From assembly GCA_009784825.1 (NCBI GenBank), contig WQXO01000013.1, positions 1 to 48,837 on the forward strand: 48,837 bases of DNA, given 5' to 3'. Both the position numbers and the translations under genes were made by a program. The notes under the pieces were generated by a model, which was not told the DNA's origin, did no database searches, and worked only from the letters and a program-made list of their open reading frames with translations. The number at the start of each line of letters is the position of its first letter. The first letter of the stretch is position 1. Shown one piece after another: positions 16,239 through 24,485 of this stretch. The stretch comes from Oscillospiraceae bacterium. GTDB lineage: Bacteria; Bacillota; Clostridia; Oscillospirales; Ruminococcaceae.

Positions 16239-17738
16239 CTAATACACAATGCCGAATTGTTTCACGTCGGGTAACTCATCGAAACAAACCGTCAATTCAT
16301 GGTTATAAAAACGGTCAAGAGCAGACAGCGTTTTCTCAAGCGGCTTCCCATATTCATCCATAACAAAATTCCCCCGATAAAGCCCCCAGAACAGCCACCA
16401 CGAATTATCTCGGGCAATTGCGTCGGGAACAGGAACACCGCCGCTTTCAGACACTGCTGCCGGTTTTCTCGATTGCGATGAACCGCTATAACCCCCCGCA
16501 TATCCGAACCGAACAACCTCAGAATTTATTATATCGTTCTTGTAAACAGTTTCACCGATAACATCAACAAAACCGTCCCCCGGATAATACTTATAACCGC
16601 CGCCGCTCCAAACCCATATAACATTGTTTAACCCGTGGTAATAGGTTATTCTCTCAAACACTAACTTCCAAAGCCATATATAATCCTCACCACTGCCCGA
16701 CCACCAATATAACCCACTGCCCCCGTCGGGAATGGGGTTGAACAAAACCGGAATATCTTTTTCGGAAAGCCGCTTCAACTGCACGGCAATTTCATCAATA
16801 TCATCGATTAACAAAACACAGGCAATCGGTATTTGCCCCTGCTCAGCCATTTCCACCAACTGTATTTTATCCATTCGGTGAACCGCTTTATCAGTAACAG
16901 CATAACTTAATGAAAGTGCCGTATCCGGAATAATCCACCTCCACGAAAAACCGACAATACCCCCGCAATTGCTCCATTCCATAGCTAACTCAATTTCCCT
17001 GTTTTCGTCCTTGTCCCCTTTATAGCCGTGTGTATACCGTGCCAAATCCCCGAAACGGATTGCGGGATAACGTCCCGTCGCCTCTCGAACCGCCTCTAAT
17101 TCCGCATTGGTGTTCACCGTGCAATATTGCCCGGTTAATATCTTACTGCCGTATATCGTATTAAGATAATCGAAGGTACACTGTGCAGAAATCGACGGAG
17201 ACGGGGTGGTTAACTTAGGAGTGGTTTTATACCGCTCACTTGACACCGAAAACGAGTCCTCGATTAAAACCCCCTCTATTTCCGCCTCACCCTTAAGAAC
17301 CATGAAAATCAGCTCATTCCTCCCAAAAGGCAGATAAATGTTATCAATATAATAATCTACATAATCCTCATCATCGCTTACATAAAATGCACCAAACGTC
17401 TCCGAACCTGCCGAAAACGCAATAACAGCGTCCCCCCTCGCCCTGACCCATATGCGATAATGCTGGGCAGAGGTTATATCCGCATTAACAAAAAAGCCGC
17501 CGCCAATTTCAAGAAAATAAGGCTCCTCCGGTTGATATTCCCAGCGGAACGTGCGAATGCTTAAGTCGTACTTTCGGGTGCGATATTTATTCGGTATATT
17601 TTCCTTAGGGAATGCACAATCGTCCTCGCCTCCCTCCGAACCCGTCACAGCGGGAGCAGCCGATAAAGGATACTTAATATCCGAACACGCCGTCAAAAAT
17701 ATCAATGTCACGATTAATAATGACAATACTTTTTTCAT
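16239..17738 (-). CDS. GH26-like mannanase-family lipoprotein, possibly inactive (499 aa)
   Basis: A lipoprotein signal (MKKVLSLLIVTLIFLTAC) is followed by an N-terminal carbohydrate-binding-like beta domain (to about residue 170) and a GH26-type TIM barrel (LNTIYGSKILTGQYC; YPAIRFGDLARY; VGFSWRW; GLNNVIWVWS; YYPGDGFVDVIG). GH26 enzymes cut beta-mannans. Their acid/base motif is usually RP-x-HE...WFWW; here it reads NPIPDGGSGLYWW, so His-Glu is Pro-Asp. The nucleophile-like Glu in AVSESG is kept. Binding without normal catalysis is possible. It is divergent from dapL and upstream of the pilC operon. Confidence 0.78.
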   Translation of the reverse strand: MKKVLSLLIVTLIFLTACSDIKYPLSAAPAVTGSEGGEDDCAFPKENIPNKYRTRKYDLSIRTFRWEYQPEEPYFLEIGGGFFVNADITSAQHYRIWVRARGDAVIAFSAGSETFGAFYVSDDEDYVDYYIDNIYLPFGRNELIFMVLKGEAEIEGVLIEDSFSVSSERYKTTPKLTTPSPSISAQCTFDYLNTIYGSKILTGQYCTVNTNAELEAVREATGRYPAIRFGDLARYTHGYKGDKDENREIELAMEWSNCGGIVGFSWRWIIPDTALSLSYAVTDKAVHRMDKIQLVEMAEQGQIPIACVLLIDDIDEIAVQLKRLSEKDIPVLFNPIPDGGSGLYWWSGSGEDYIWLWKLVFERITYYHGLNNVIWVWSGGGYKYYPGDGFVDVIGETVYKNDIINSEVVRFGYAGGYSGSSQSRKPAAVSESGGVPVPDAIARDNSWWLFWGLYRGNFVMDEYGKPLEKTLSALDRFYNHELTVCFDELPDVKQFGIVY

Positions 17739-17750
17739 TCAATAACCGCC

Positions 17751-17779
17751 TTTACATTTAATAATTAATATGGTACAAT
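17751..17779 (+). promoter_or_regulatory. dapL promoter
   Basis: TTTACA (17751-17756), 17-base spacer, TACAAT (17774-17779) with TGG just upstream, 29 bases before the dapL start codon. Confidence 0.7.
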
Positions 17780-17807
17780 ATGTAAAAATAAATAAACGGA
17801 GAGAATT

Positions 17808-18989
17808 ATGGCTAATCTAAATCAAAACTTCCTAAATCTTAAAGAAAGCTACCTTTTTATTGAAATCAGCAAACGTATCAAAGAGTTCATGAACAACAAC
17901 CCCGACGTTTCACTAATCCGAATGGGTATAGGCGACGTCACTCAACCGTTAGCACCCGCAGTTGTTGAAGCGGGATATAAGGCATTCGCAGAAATGGGGG
18001 TCAAAGCCACATTCCGAGGTTATGAGGATTCGGGAAGAGGGTATGAATTTCTCAGAGAAGCCGTCGCAGGCTACTATAAATCATTCGGCGTGCAAGTCCC
18101 TGTTGATGAAGTATACATCGGTGACGGTGCAAAATCCGACTGCGGAAATATCGGCGATATATTCTCCGCCGATAATATTGTTCTCGTAACCGACCCGGTT
18201 TATCCCGTTTATGTTGACGCAAACGTCATGAGCGGCAAGAAAGTCCTGTTTACCGACTTCGTCGGTTCTTCACTTCCGGAAAAAGTTGACATAATTCACC
18301 TCTGCTCCCCGAACAATCCCACAGGTGCGGCATACACATACGAACAGCTTAAAAAATGGGTGGACTACGCATTATCGAATAAAGCAGTGATTATTTACGA
18401 TGCCGCTTACGAGGCGTTTATCACAGAGCCCGACAAACCGAGGAGTATATTCTCAGTTGAGGGGGCGAGGAGTTGTGCTATAGAAATCTGCTCATTCTCT
18501 AAAACCGCAGGCTTCACCGGAACACGTTGCGGCTACACAATAATCCCGAAAGACTTAATGCTATACACAACCGACAACACCGAAATGCCTTTGTATAAAT
18601 TATGGGAACGCAGACAGGGCAGTAAATTCAACGGCGTGTCCTACCCCGTCCAACGGGCGGCTGAGGCGGTGTTCACCCCGCAAGGGATTCAGCAAACACA
18701 GGAAACCATCAGTTATTACCGAGGAAATGCCGCAATTATGATGAAGACCTTGTCCGAGCTTAAAATCACATTTACAGGCGGCATAAACTCACCCTATGTA
18801 TGGTTCAAATGCCCGAACAACATGGACAGCTGGGAATTTTTTGATTACATGCTAAAGGAAATTAATGTAGTCGGCACACCCGGTGCAGGCTTCGGTGAGA
18901 ACGGTGCAGGCTGGTTCAGGCTGACAGCGTTCAACACAAAGGAAAACACGATTGAAGCAATGGAAAGGTTGACGAAATTATTAAGCTGA
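17808..18989 (+). CDS. dapL: LL-diaminopimelate aminotransferase (393 aa)
   Basis: A class I/II PLP-dependent aminotransferase that makes LL-diaminopimelate directly from tetrahydrodipicolinate, with glutamate as amino donor, for lysine and peptidoglycan. The DapL type is shown by 'IRMGIGDVTQPL' and 'GYEDSGRGYEFLREA' near the N-terminus. 'SPNNPTGA' follows, and the PLP lysine is K232 in SFSKTAGFTGTRCGY. Length is typical. GGAGAG precedes the ATG. The pathway is common in Clostridia. The YdcF-like gene follows almost without gap. Confidence 0.93.
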   Translation: MANLNQNFLNLKESYLFIEISKRIKEFMNNNPDVSLIRMGIGDVTQPLAPAVVEAGYKAFAEMGVKATFRGYEDSGRGYEFLREAVAGYYKSFGVQVPVDEVYIGDGAKSDCGNIGDIFSADNIVLVTDPVYPVYVDANVMSGKKVLFTDFVGSSLPEKVDIIHLCSPNNPTGAAYTYEQLKKWVDYALSNKAVIIYDAAYEAFITEPDKPRSIFSVEGARSCAIEICSFSKTAGFTGTRCGYTIIPKDLMLYTTDNTEMPLYKLWERRQGSKFNGVSYPVQRAAEAVFTPQGIQQTQETISYYRGNAAIMMKTLSELKITFTGGINSPYVWFKCPNNMDSWEFFDYMLKEINVVGTPGAGFGENGAGWFRLTAFNTKENTIEAMERLTKLLS

Positions 18990-19012
18990 TAAAAAATAAA
19001 TATGTATGGCGG

Positions 19013-19585
19013 GTGTTAATAATAATCGCAGTTTTATTTTCGTTAGGCGTGGGCTGGGCAGTGTTTTTGACAGTGAACATGTTGATTGTTATTAACACAC
19101 CCCTGCCCCCGAATGAAAAGGACTATACCGTAATTGTTTTAGGCTGCAAGGTTCTGAAAAGCGGCAGACCGTCGGACATGCTTACCCAAAGGTTAATCGG
19201 AGCGTTAAACCTGCTTAACGAAAACGAGAACTACGTTTGCGTGGTGACAGGCGGACAAGGACACGACGAACCCCGCCCGGAAGCCCACGTAATGCGTGAT
19301 TGGTTAATCGAAAAGGGTATTTCCCCGGAAAGGATTTTCATTGAGGACTTGTCCGTTAACACTCATGAAAACCTCAACCTCGCATATGAAGTAATCACCG
19401 AAAACAACCTGCCCGAGGACGTTATAATCGTTTCCGACGGGTTTCACCTGTGGCGTGCTAAGATGACAGCCAACAGACTATTTAATGAAGTGCATACGTT
19501 CGCTTCATACACCTACAAACGAATGATAATCCCCTATTGGATTAGAGAATGGGCAGCCCTCACCCGTGATATATTGTTGTATTAA
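19013..19585 (+). CDS. YdcF/DUF218-family membrane protein (190 aa or slightly longer)
   Basis: One N-terminal membrane helix is followed by a DUF218 (YdcF) domain: VIVLGCKV, 'GRPSDMLTQRL', VVTGGQG, 'EAHVMRDWLIEKGI', EDLSVNTHENL and VSDGFHLWRA. Members are thought to act in envelope or periplasmic metabolism; the substrate is unknown. The first usual start codon is GTG 19013, but it has no SD. The frame stays open upstream through a basic run (KNKYVWR) that would suit a membrane anchor, so initiation may occur at a rare codon inside the end of dapL (for example ATT 18977 after AAAGG). It ends in a TTAA shared with the topA stop on the other strand. Confidence 0.8.
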   Translation: MLIIIAVLFSLGVGWAVFLTVNMLIVINTPLPPNEKDYTVIVLGCKVLKSGRPSDMLTQRLIGALNLLNENENYVCVVTGGQGHDEPRPEAHVMRDWLIEKGISPERIFIEDLSVNTHENLNLAYEVITENNLPEDVIIVSDGFHLWRAKMTANRLFNEVHTFASYTYKRMIIPYWIREWAALTRDILLY

Positions 19586-21657
19586 TTGTCAACCGCCTCA
19601 TACCCGCAGTTTTCCTTAGCACAATAGATTTTCTTGTCCTTACCTGTTTTCTTAAACAGTGTAGAGTCACATTTAGGGCATTTGTCGGGAACAGGTGTAT
19701 CCCACGTCATAAACCCACATTCAGAATAATTTTCACACCCGAAGAAAGGTTTACCTTTCTTCGATTTTTTTGCAAGCATTTTCTTCCCACAGACAGGGCA
19801 GCTCCCGCCCGCCTCACTGACAATTTTTTTAGTACCCTTACATTCGGGGAAAGCCGAGCAACCGAGGAACTTCCCGTAAGGCCCGATTTTTATAACCATG
19901 TTCTTCCCGCATAACTCGCAGGGAATATCGGTAGGCTCATCGGGGACCTTGACCCGCTTGCCCTCCATTTCAGTCTCGGCTTTGGTGAGAGTTTTCTCGA
20001 AATCCCCGTAGAAATCCCGTAATACCTCAACCCACACCTCGTCGCCTATTTCTATTTTATCTAAATTGGTCTCCATTTGTGCGGTGAACTTGGTGTCAAC
20101 TATATTATTAAAATGCTCTTTCAACAAATCGGTAATCACATTCCCCAAAACAGTGGGTTTTAACTGCTTTTGCTGACGCTCGACATACTGTCGGTCAAGA
20201 ATAGTTGAAATTGTCGGTGCATAGGTAGACGGTCGCCCAATCCCATTCTCCTCTAACGCCTTGATTAAGCTTGCCTCGGTATATCGGGGCGGCGGCTGGG
20301 TGAAGTGCTGATTCCCGGATAAATCAATCACATTTAACTTTTCATTAGCGATTAACGCAGGTAACGCCCCTCCCTCGTCCTTTTCAGCGTCAGCGGCGAT
20401 ATACAGCTTTGTGAACCCGTCGAACGCCACAGTGTACCCGTTGGCCTTGAACAAATACTCACCGGAAACAATATCCGCACTAACCGTGTTTAATAAAGCA
20501 TTAGCCATCTGGGAAGCCATGAACCGCTCCCAGATTAATTTATATAATTTATACTGGTCAGCAGACAGGGAGGACTTTACCTCCTCGGGAGTAATCTCGA
20601 TTATCGAGGGGCGGATTGCCTCGTGTGCGTCCTGCGAATTCCCCTTAGACTTATACGCCCTCGGTTTATCGGGCAGATATTCCTTCCCATAAAGCTTATT
20701 AATTAAATCAGCCGCCGCCGTCTGTGCATCGGCAGAAACCCGCAAACTGTCGGTACGAATGTAGGTGATTAGCCCCACCGCTCCGTGCTTCGCAAGTTCA
20801 ACCCCCTCGTATAACTCTTGTGCCGCTTTCATGGTTCTCTTAGAATTAAACGACAGCTTACCCGAAGCCTCCTGCTGAAGAGTAGACGTGGTGAACGGAG
20901 GAGCGGGCTGTTTTTTCCGAGTGGACTTCTTCACACCCTTTACAATAAACTGAGCGTCCTTTAAATCGTCTAAAACCTTATCAGTGACCTTTTTATCAGA
21001 AAGCTCAATTTTTTTCCCGCTAATTTCCGTTAGCTTTGCATTGAACGGTTTTTTATTGTTATCGGTGGTGAACTGTGCATCAACACTCCAGTATTCCTTT
21101 GCCACGAACGCTTCAATTTCCTTTTCGCGGTCAACAATCAACCGAACCGTCACCGATTGAACCCTACCCGCCGACAACCCCCTGCGGACTTTTTTCCACA
21201 AAAACGGCGATAGCTTATACCCCAATATCCTGTCAAGGATTCGCCTTGCCTGCTGTGCATTGACTAAATCCATATCAAGGCTTCTCGGATTGGTCATCCC
21301 CGTATTAATGCCGCTTTTTGTAATTTCGGAAAACGTCACCCGAATAGGCTCGGCAGTGTCCAACCCCAATATATTCGCTAAATGCCACGATATAGCCTCG
21401 CCCTCACGGTCAGGGTCGGTTGCGAGATAAACCGTGTCCGAGCTTTTCGCATTGGTTTTCAATTCCTTAATGAGGCTTGCCTTTTCTTTTTTATTCTCGT
21501 ATAAAGGCGTAAAATCCCGTTCAACGTCCACCCCAAGCTTAGACTTAGGTAAATCACGGATATGCCCGACAGAAGCGATTACCTTATAATCCTTGCCGAG
21601 ATATTTCCCTATTGTTTTCGCCTTTGCCGGCGATTCTACTATAACTAACTTTGACAA
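19582..21657 (-). CDS. topA: DNA topoisomerase I (691 aa)
   Basis: A type IA topoisomerase that relaxes negative supercoils. The TOPRIM domain (VIVESPAKAKTIGKYLG; TDPDREGEAISWHLA) is at the N-terminus and the catalytic Tyr is Tyr299 in ITYIRTDSLR. Three C-terminal zinc ribbons of four cysteines each (CELCG..., CPVCG..., CPKC...) follow. The start is TTG with GGGAGA seven bases before it. The first 13 bases overlap the end of the upstream SPOUT methyltransferase gene, so the two are translationally linked. The stop overlaps the YdcF-like stop. Confidence 0.97.
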   Translation of the reverse strand: MSKLVIVESPAKAKTIGKYLGKDYKVIASVGHIRDLPKSKLGVDVERDFTPLYENKKEKASLIKELKTNAKSSDTVYLATDPDREGEAISWHLANILGLDTAEPIRVTFSEITKSGINTGMTNPRSLDMDLVNAQQARRILDRILGYKLSPFLWKKVRRGLSAGRVQSVTVRLIVDREKEIEAFVAKEYWSVDAQFTTDNNKKPFNAKLTEISGKKIELSDKKVTDKVLDDLKDAQFIVKGVKKSTRKKQPAPPFTTSTLQQEASGKLSFNSKRTMKAAQELYEGVELAKHGAVGLITYIRTDSLRVSADAQTAAADLINKLYGKEYLPDKPRAYKSKGNSQDAHEAIRPSIIEITPEEVKSSLSADQYKLYKLIWERFMASQMANALLNTVSADIVSGEYLFKANGYTVAFDGFTKLYIAADAEKDEGGALPALIANEKLNVIDLSGNQHFTQPPPRYTEASLIKALEENGIGRPSTYAPTISTILDRQYVERQQKQLKPTVLGNVITDLLKEHFNNIVDTKFTAQMETNLDKIEIGDEVWVEVLRDFYGDFEKTLTKAETEMEGKRVKVPDEPTDIPCELCGKNMVIKIGPYGKFLGCSAFPECKGTKKIVSEAGGSCPVCGKKMLAKKSKKGKPFFGCENYSECGFMTWDTPVPDKCPKCDSTLFKKTGKDKKIYCAKENCGYEAVDN

Positions 21658-22361
21658 AGCTTCTCTCCCGGTTCATAACAAATTATCCCTGCCGCAACAG
21701 CCGCATTGAGCGACTCTGCCCCCTTTATGGGAATATATATTTTCTTATCACATAACGATATAACTTCTTTTGAAATGCCTCTGCCCTCATTCCCGATAAC
21801 AACTGCACTCTTTTCAGCGAACACGGTTTTATTAAGCGGCTGTGCCTCCTCGTCCAAAACCGTCGCATAAATGGTAAAACCGGCTTCTTTTAAATCGGAC
21901 ACAGCGTCACCATTATAAACCGGCACCCTGAACACAGAACCCGCCGAAGCCCGTATAACCTTACCGGAAAACACGTCAACGCCGCTCCCGAATAATATCA
22001 CACAATCCCACCCGAACGCCTCACATGAGCGAAGTATCGCTCCCACATTCCCGGGGTCTTGCACATTATCAAGTACAATTACCCTTCGCAGGGGGTGAAA
22101 CCCGTATTGCTGTGCTTTCCTGCGGAACAAAACGTGAATACCCTGCGGTGTCTTTGTATCGGAAATATATTCGCTCAACTCGTCGGTTATTACAACCCCC
22201 GATAATTTACCGATGTTTTTCTGAGTTACCAAAACACGAACCGGCTCAAATCCCGCCTCAATTGCTTCATTGACTAATTTCTCACCCTCTACAACGAAGC
22301 AGTCACGGTCACAAGAGCGGAATTGTTTAATAATCGGGTTTTGTCTTGACGTTATAATCAT
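21645..22361 (-). CDS. SPOUT (TrmH/SpoU) RNA 2'-O-methyltransferase (238 aa)
   Basis: An RNA ribose methyltransferase of the TrmH family, using S-adenosylmethionine in a trefoil knot. All three motifs are seen: LDNVQDPGNVGAILR, VIGNEGRGIS and IPIKGAESLNAAVAAGI. The N-terminal 90 residues form the L30e-like substrate-binding domain (ITSRQNPIIKQF; FVVEGEKLVNEAI). The closest style is 23S rRNA or tRNA methylases such as RlmB/TsnR; the exact target is unclear. It overlaps topA by 13 bases. No clear SD precedes the ATG. Confidence 0.9.
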   Translation of the reverse strand: MIITSRQNPIIKQFRSCDRDCFVVEGEKLVNEAIEAGFEPVRVLVTQKNIGKLSGVVITDELSEYISDTKTPQGIHVLFRRKAQQYGFHPLRRVIVLDNVQDPGNVGAILRSCEAFGWDCVILFGSGVDVFSGKVIRASAGSVFRVPVYNGDAVSDLKEAGFTIYATVLDEEAQPLNKTVFAEKSAVVIGNEGRGISKEVISLCDKKIYIPIKGAESLNAAVAAGIICYEPGEKLCQS

Positions 22362-22374
22362 ATTATGTTATCAT
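22346..22374 (+). promoter_or_regulatory. promoter of the 22381 gene, predicting a leaderless mRNA
   Basis: TTGACG (22346-22351), 17-base spacer, TATCAT (22369-22374). A usual start point seven bases after the -10 falls on the A of the ATG at 22381. It overlaps the beginning of the divergent methyltransferase gene. Confidence 0.6.
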
Positions 22375-22380
22375 TATCCT

Positions 22381-22905
22381 ATGAAATATTCTGAATTATC
22401 TAAACTCGACGGGGACTTCGGATTGGTATATAATCCCGAAACCCTCACACTTACAGGTCAAATCAACGGTTACAGCGTGGTTATTATTGACGATAAAAAC
22501 ACAAGCGAGTTTGTCCTTGCTGTTTTTGCAGACGGTGATACCCACTCCCTTGATTTCCTGCCCAAAAACGCAATACAGCATTACAAGGCAGACGGGCGAC
22601 TGATACTTTTTCGGTTTTCCTCGTATCCTATGTCACAGGAAAACCTGCCGTTATTAATCGACACAATAAACGCTGTACACGGTGAGGCGACCCCCACAGA
22701 TATGTCGTTGATTACATTCGGCGAAAAACCCCCGAAAAAGCCCGCAGACGCTGTTAAAATTTTGAAGATAACCATCACCGTTTGTGTGTTTGCGGCGGCG
22801 GCAATCGTGATTTTCTTCGCACCCACGACAGTGCTTCAAAAATCCTTGATAGCTTTAGCGGCAGGTATAATGGTGTATATTTTCTATTTTCGGAAAAAGC
22901 CCTAA
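22381..22905 (+). CDS. uncharacterised membrane protein (174 aa)
   Basis: I do not recognise a family. Residues 1 to about 120 are soluble (a mixed alpha/beta pattern from MKYSELSKLDGDFGLVYNP). A Lys/Pro-rich joint (EKPPKKPADAVK) leads to two C-terminal membrane helices (ITITVCVFAAAAIVIFFA and LIALAAGIMVYIFYF) and a basic end. The ATG at 22381 is preferred: an earlier in-frame ATG at 22270 lies inside the methyltransferase gene and upstream of the promoter. No SD is visible, in line with a leaderless transcript. It is convergent with the rplT operon, sharing a terminator. Confidence 0.72.
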   Translation: MKYSELSKLDGDFGLVYNPETLTLTGQINGYSVVIIDDKNTSEFVLAVFADGDTHSLDFLPKNAIQHYKADGRLILFRFSSYPMSQENLPLLIDTINAVHGEATPTDMSLITFGEKPPKKPADAVKILKITITVCVFAAAAIVIFFAPTTVLQKSLIALAAGIMVYIFYFRKKP

Positions 22906-22906
22906 A

Positions 22907-22936
22907 AAGCTGTATAGTTACATAACTATACAGCTT
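22907..22936. terminator. bidirectional terminator between 22381 gene and rplT
   Basis: A 13-14-bp perfect inverted repeat (22907-22920 with 22923-22936). On the minus strand it runs into T5, ending the infC-rpmI-rplT message; on the plus strand the tail is AT-rich. Confidence 0.82.
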
Positions 22937-22942
22937 AATTAT

Positions 22943-23296
22943 TTATACTGCGGTTTTGGCTTTTTCGCAAAGTGCTGTGAAACCGGCTTCATCGTTAATC
23001 GCTATTTCCGAAAGCATTTTGCGGTTCAGGGAAATATCGGCTTTCTTTAACCCGTTGATGAACGTCGAATAATTCATACCGTTCATTTTACACGCTGCAG
23101 AAATTCTCGTAATCCACAATCTGCGGAAGTCACGCTTTTTTAATCTCCTGCTGATATAGGCATACTGCCCGGATTTATATACCGCTTCTTTTGCGGTTTT
23201 AAAGAGCTTGCTTTTCCCGCCCCAATAGCCCTTTGCGAGCTTCAGAACCTTGTTCCTTCTTTTACGGGTTGCAAGTGCACCTTTTACTCTTGCCAT
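22943..23296 (-). CDS. rplT: 50S ribosomal protein L20
   Basis: A 117-residue L20 protein ([19 protein letters not shown] start, [19 protein letters not shown], and the [11 protein letters not shown] end), with standard length. It binds 23S rRNA early in 50S assembly. In Firmicutes L20 also binds the leader of its own infC-rpmI-rplT operon. Last gene of the operon; GGAGG precedes the ATG. Confidence 0.98.
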   Translation of the reverse strand: MARVKGALATRKRRNKVLKLAKGYWGGKSKLFKTAKEAVYKSGQYAYISRRLKKRDFRRLWITRISAACKMNGMNYSTFINGLKKADISLNRKMLSEIAINDEAGFTALCEKAKTAV

Positions 23297-23331
23297 GATT
23301 TTTTATCCTCCTTTATTGTTAACGTACACGT

Positions 23332-23532
23332 TTATTTGTATGGTATTAATGCTTTTACGTTTGGTGCATCGGCTTTGTCGATATATCCGGCAACCCTGTT
23401 GATTCTTTTGCGTTTGGTGTCCTTTTGTGTAAGCCTGTGGCGGCGATTAACTCTCGAGTACTTTACCTTACCCGTTTTGGTGAGCTTGAAACGCTTTTTC
23501 GCTCCGCTATGGGTCTTAATCTTGTTTTTCAT
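23332..23532 (-). CDS. rpmI: 50S ribosomal protein L35
   Basis: A 66-residue very basic L35 protein (KTHSGAKKRFKLTKTGKVK; HRLTQKDTKRKR). Its start overlaps the end of infC by 17 bases, and its SD (GGAGGAGGG) lies in the infC tail, so translation is probably coupled. Confidence 0.98.
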   Translation of the reverse strand: MKNKIKTHSGAKKRFKLTKTGKVKYSRVNRRHRLTQKDTKRKRINRVAGYIDKADAPNVKALIPYK

Positions 23533-24109
23533 CGGTTGAACCCTCCTCCTTTTTTTTCACTTTCTCTTTTTCTTTATTGGCTTTAGCGGGCTTATCCGCT
23601 TTCGGGTGAATAACAGTGGTATAGAACCTACCCTCTAATTTTGACGGTTTCTCGTCAGAAACACCCACCTCACTGCACGCCTCTTTGAACTTCTCCATCA
23701 GCTTACGCCCCAAATCAATGTGCGTAACCTCTCTTCCCTTGAACCTAATCGTCACTTTAACCTTGTCGCCTGCTTTAAGGAACTTAACCGCATGCCCGAC
23801 CTTCGTGTTGAAGTCGTGGGTGTCGATATTGAGCGACAGCCTAACCTCTTTCAAAAGCGTCTGCTGTTGGTTTTTACGCTGGTCCTTCTCACGCTTTCCC
23901 TGTTCAAAGCGATACTTCCCGTAATCCATAATACGGCAGACAGGCGGAACGCCTTGAGGTGCTATCATAACAAGGTCAAGGTTTGCCTTGTCCGCAAGTG
24001 CTTGTGCGTCCTTCGTGGACATAATGCCGAGAGCCTCACCGTCTTCGCCGACAACACGGACTTCCGGTGCTTGAATGTCATCATTAAGAGATAAATTCTT
24101 TGTGCTGAT
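23516..24109 (-). CDS. infC: translation initiation factor IF-3, AUC start codon (197 aa)
   Basis: IF-3 keeps 30S subunits free and checks the start codon. The N-domain continues upstream of the first in-frame ATG (24022) for 29 codons with conserved sequence (STKNLSLNDDIQAPEVRVV). The only codon at the right place is ATC at 24109, seven bases after a perfect GGAGGG (24122-24117). A rare start codon on infC, read well only when IF-3 is low, is known autoregulation in Escherichia coli (AUU). The C-domain (KEVRLSLNIDTHDF; TIRFKGREV) and a charged Lys/Glu-rich tail follow. The leader carries a terminator (24156-24132). Confidence 0.93.
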   Translation of the reverse strand: MSTKNLSLNDDIQAPEVRVVGEDGEALGIMSTKDAQALADKANLDLVMIAPQGVPPVCRIMDYGKYRFEQGKREKDQRKNQQQTLLKEVRLSLNIDTHDFNTKVGHAVKFLKAGDKVKVTIRFKGREVTHIDLGRKLMEKFKEACSEVGVSDEKPSKLEGRFYTTVIHPKADKPAKANKEKEKVKKKEEGSTDEKQD

Positions 24110-24131
24110 AAAAGTACCCTCCGTTCAAAAT

Positions 24132-24156
24132 AAAAAACACAGGGAATACTCCTGTG
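24132..24156 (-). terminator. attenuator in the infC leader
   Basis: CACAGG/CCTGTG stem (24156-24151 with 24143-24138) followed by T6 (24137-24132), placed just before the infC SD. Together with the ~115-base leader it fits L20-type autogenous control by attenuation. The L20 binding fold itself was not modelled. Confidence 0.75.
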
Positions 24157-24252
24157 CTTAATAAAATCTAATAAGACTTCATAAACAGCCTTTCAGCATA
24201 AATAAGCCGATAAGGCACGGGAGCTTCCGTTTTCGTTTACATAACGCTTTAT

Positions 24253-24281
24253 ATTATAATTGATATTTTCCGCTTTGTCAA
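24253..24281 (-). promoter_or_regulatory. promoter of infC-rpmI-rplT
   Basis: TTGACA (24281-24276), 17-base spacer and TATAAT (24258-24253): a full consensus match on the minus strand. The leader begins about 135 bases before the AUC start. Confidence 0.9.
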
Positions 24282-24300
24282 TAGTTTTTAAAAATATTTC

Positions 24301-24329
24301 TTGACAAATTAAAAAAAACATGATATACT
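24301..24329 (+). promoter_or_regulatory. promoter of the TPP riboswitch-thiT unit
   Basis: TTGACA (24301-24306), 17-base A-rich spacer and TATACT (24324-24329), just before the riboswitch. Confidence 0.88.
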
Positions 24330-24337
24330 GCCAAAAA

Positions 24338-24426
24338 AGAGGGAGTCACTATAGCTTGTGGCTGAGAGGAAACGGATTGACGTTTCGACCTATAACCTGA
24401 TGCGGATAATGCCGCCGTAGGGAAAT
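24338..24426 (+). promoter_or_regulatory. TPP (THI-box) riboswitch
   Basis: The conserved THI-box parts are present in order: the 5' GGGAGTC-type strand, GGCTGAGAGGA (24360-24370), and the closing ACCTGATGCGGATAATGCCG (24395-24414) followed by CGTAGGGAA. It binds thiamine pyrophosphate and controls the thiamine transporter gene thiT just downstream. Confidence 0.96.
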
Positions 24427-24453
24427 AGACTTTTGCGTATGTACACAATTACG

Positions 24454-24483
24454 CCCCTTTTAATAACATAAAGGGGATTTTTT
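24454..24483 (+). terminator. riboswitch-controlled terminator hiding the thiT SD
   Basis: CCCCTTT/AAAGGGG stem (24454-24460 with 24470-24476) followed by T6 and then the thiT ATG. The 3' arm AAGGGGA is also the only SD for thiT, so the hairpin can both stop transcription and mask the ribosome site. Confidence 0.8.
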
Positions 24484-24485
24484 AT

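Noticed and set aside
22270-22380. Longer form of the membrane protein starting at 22270
   Set aside because: It would lie inside the divergent methyltransferase gene and upstream of the promoter at 22346-22374.
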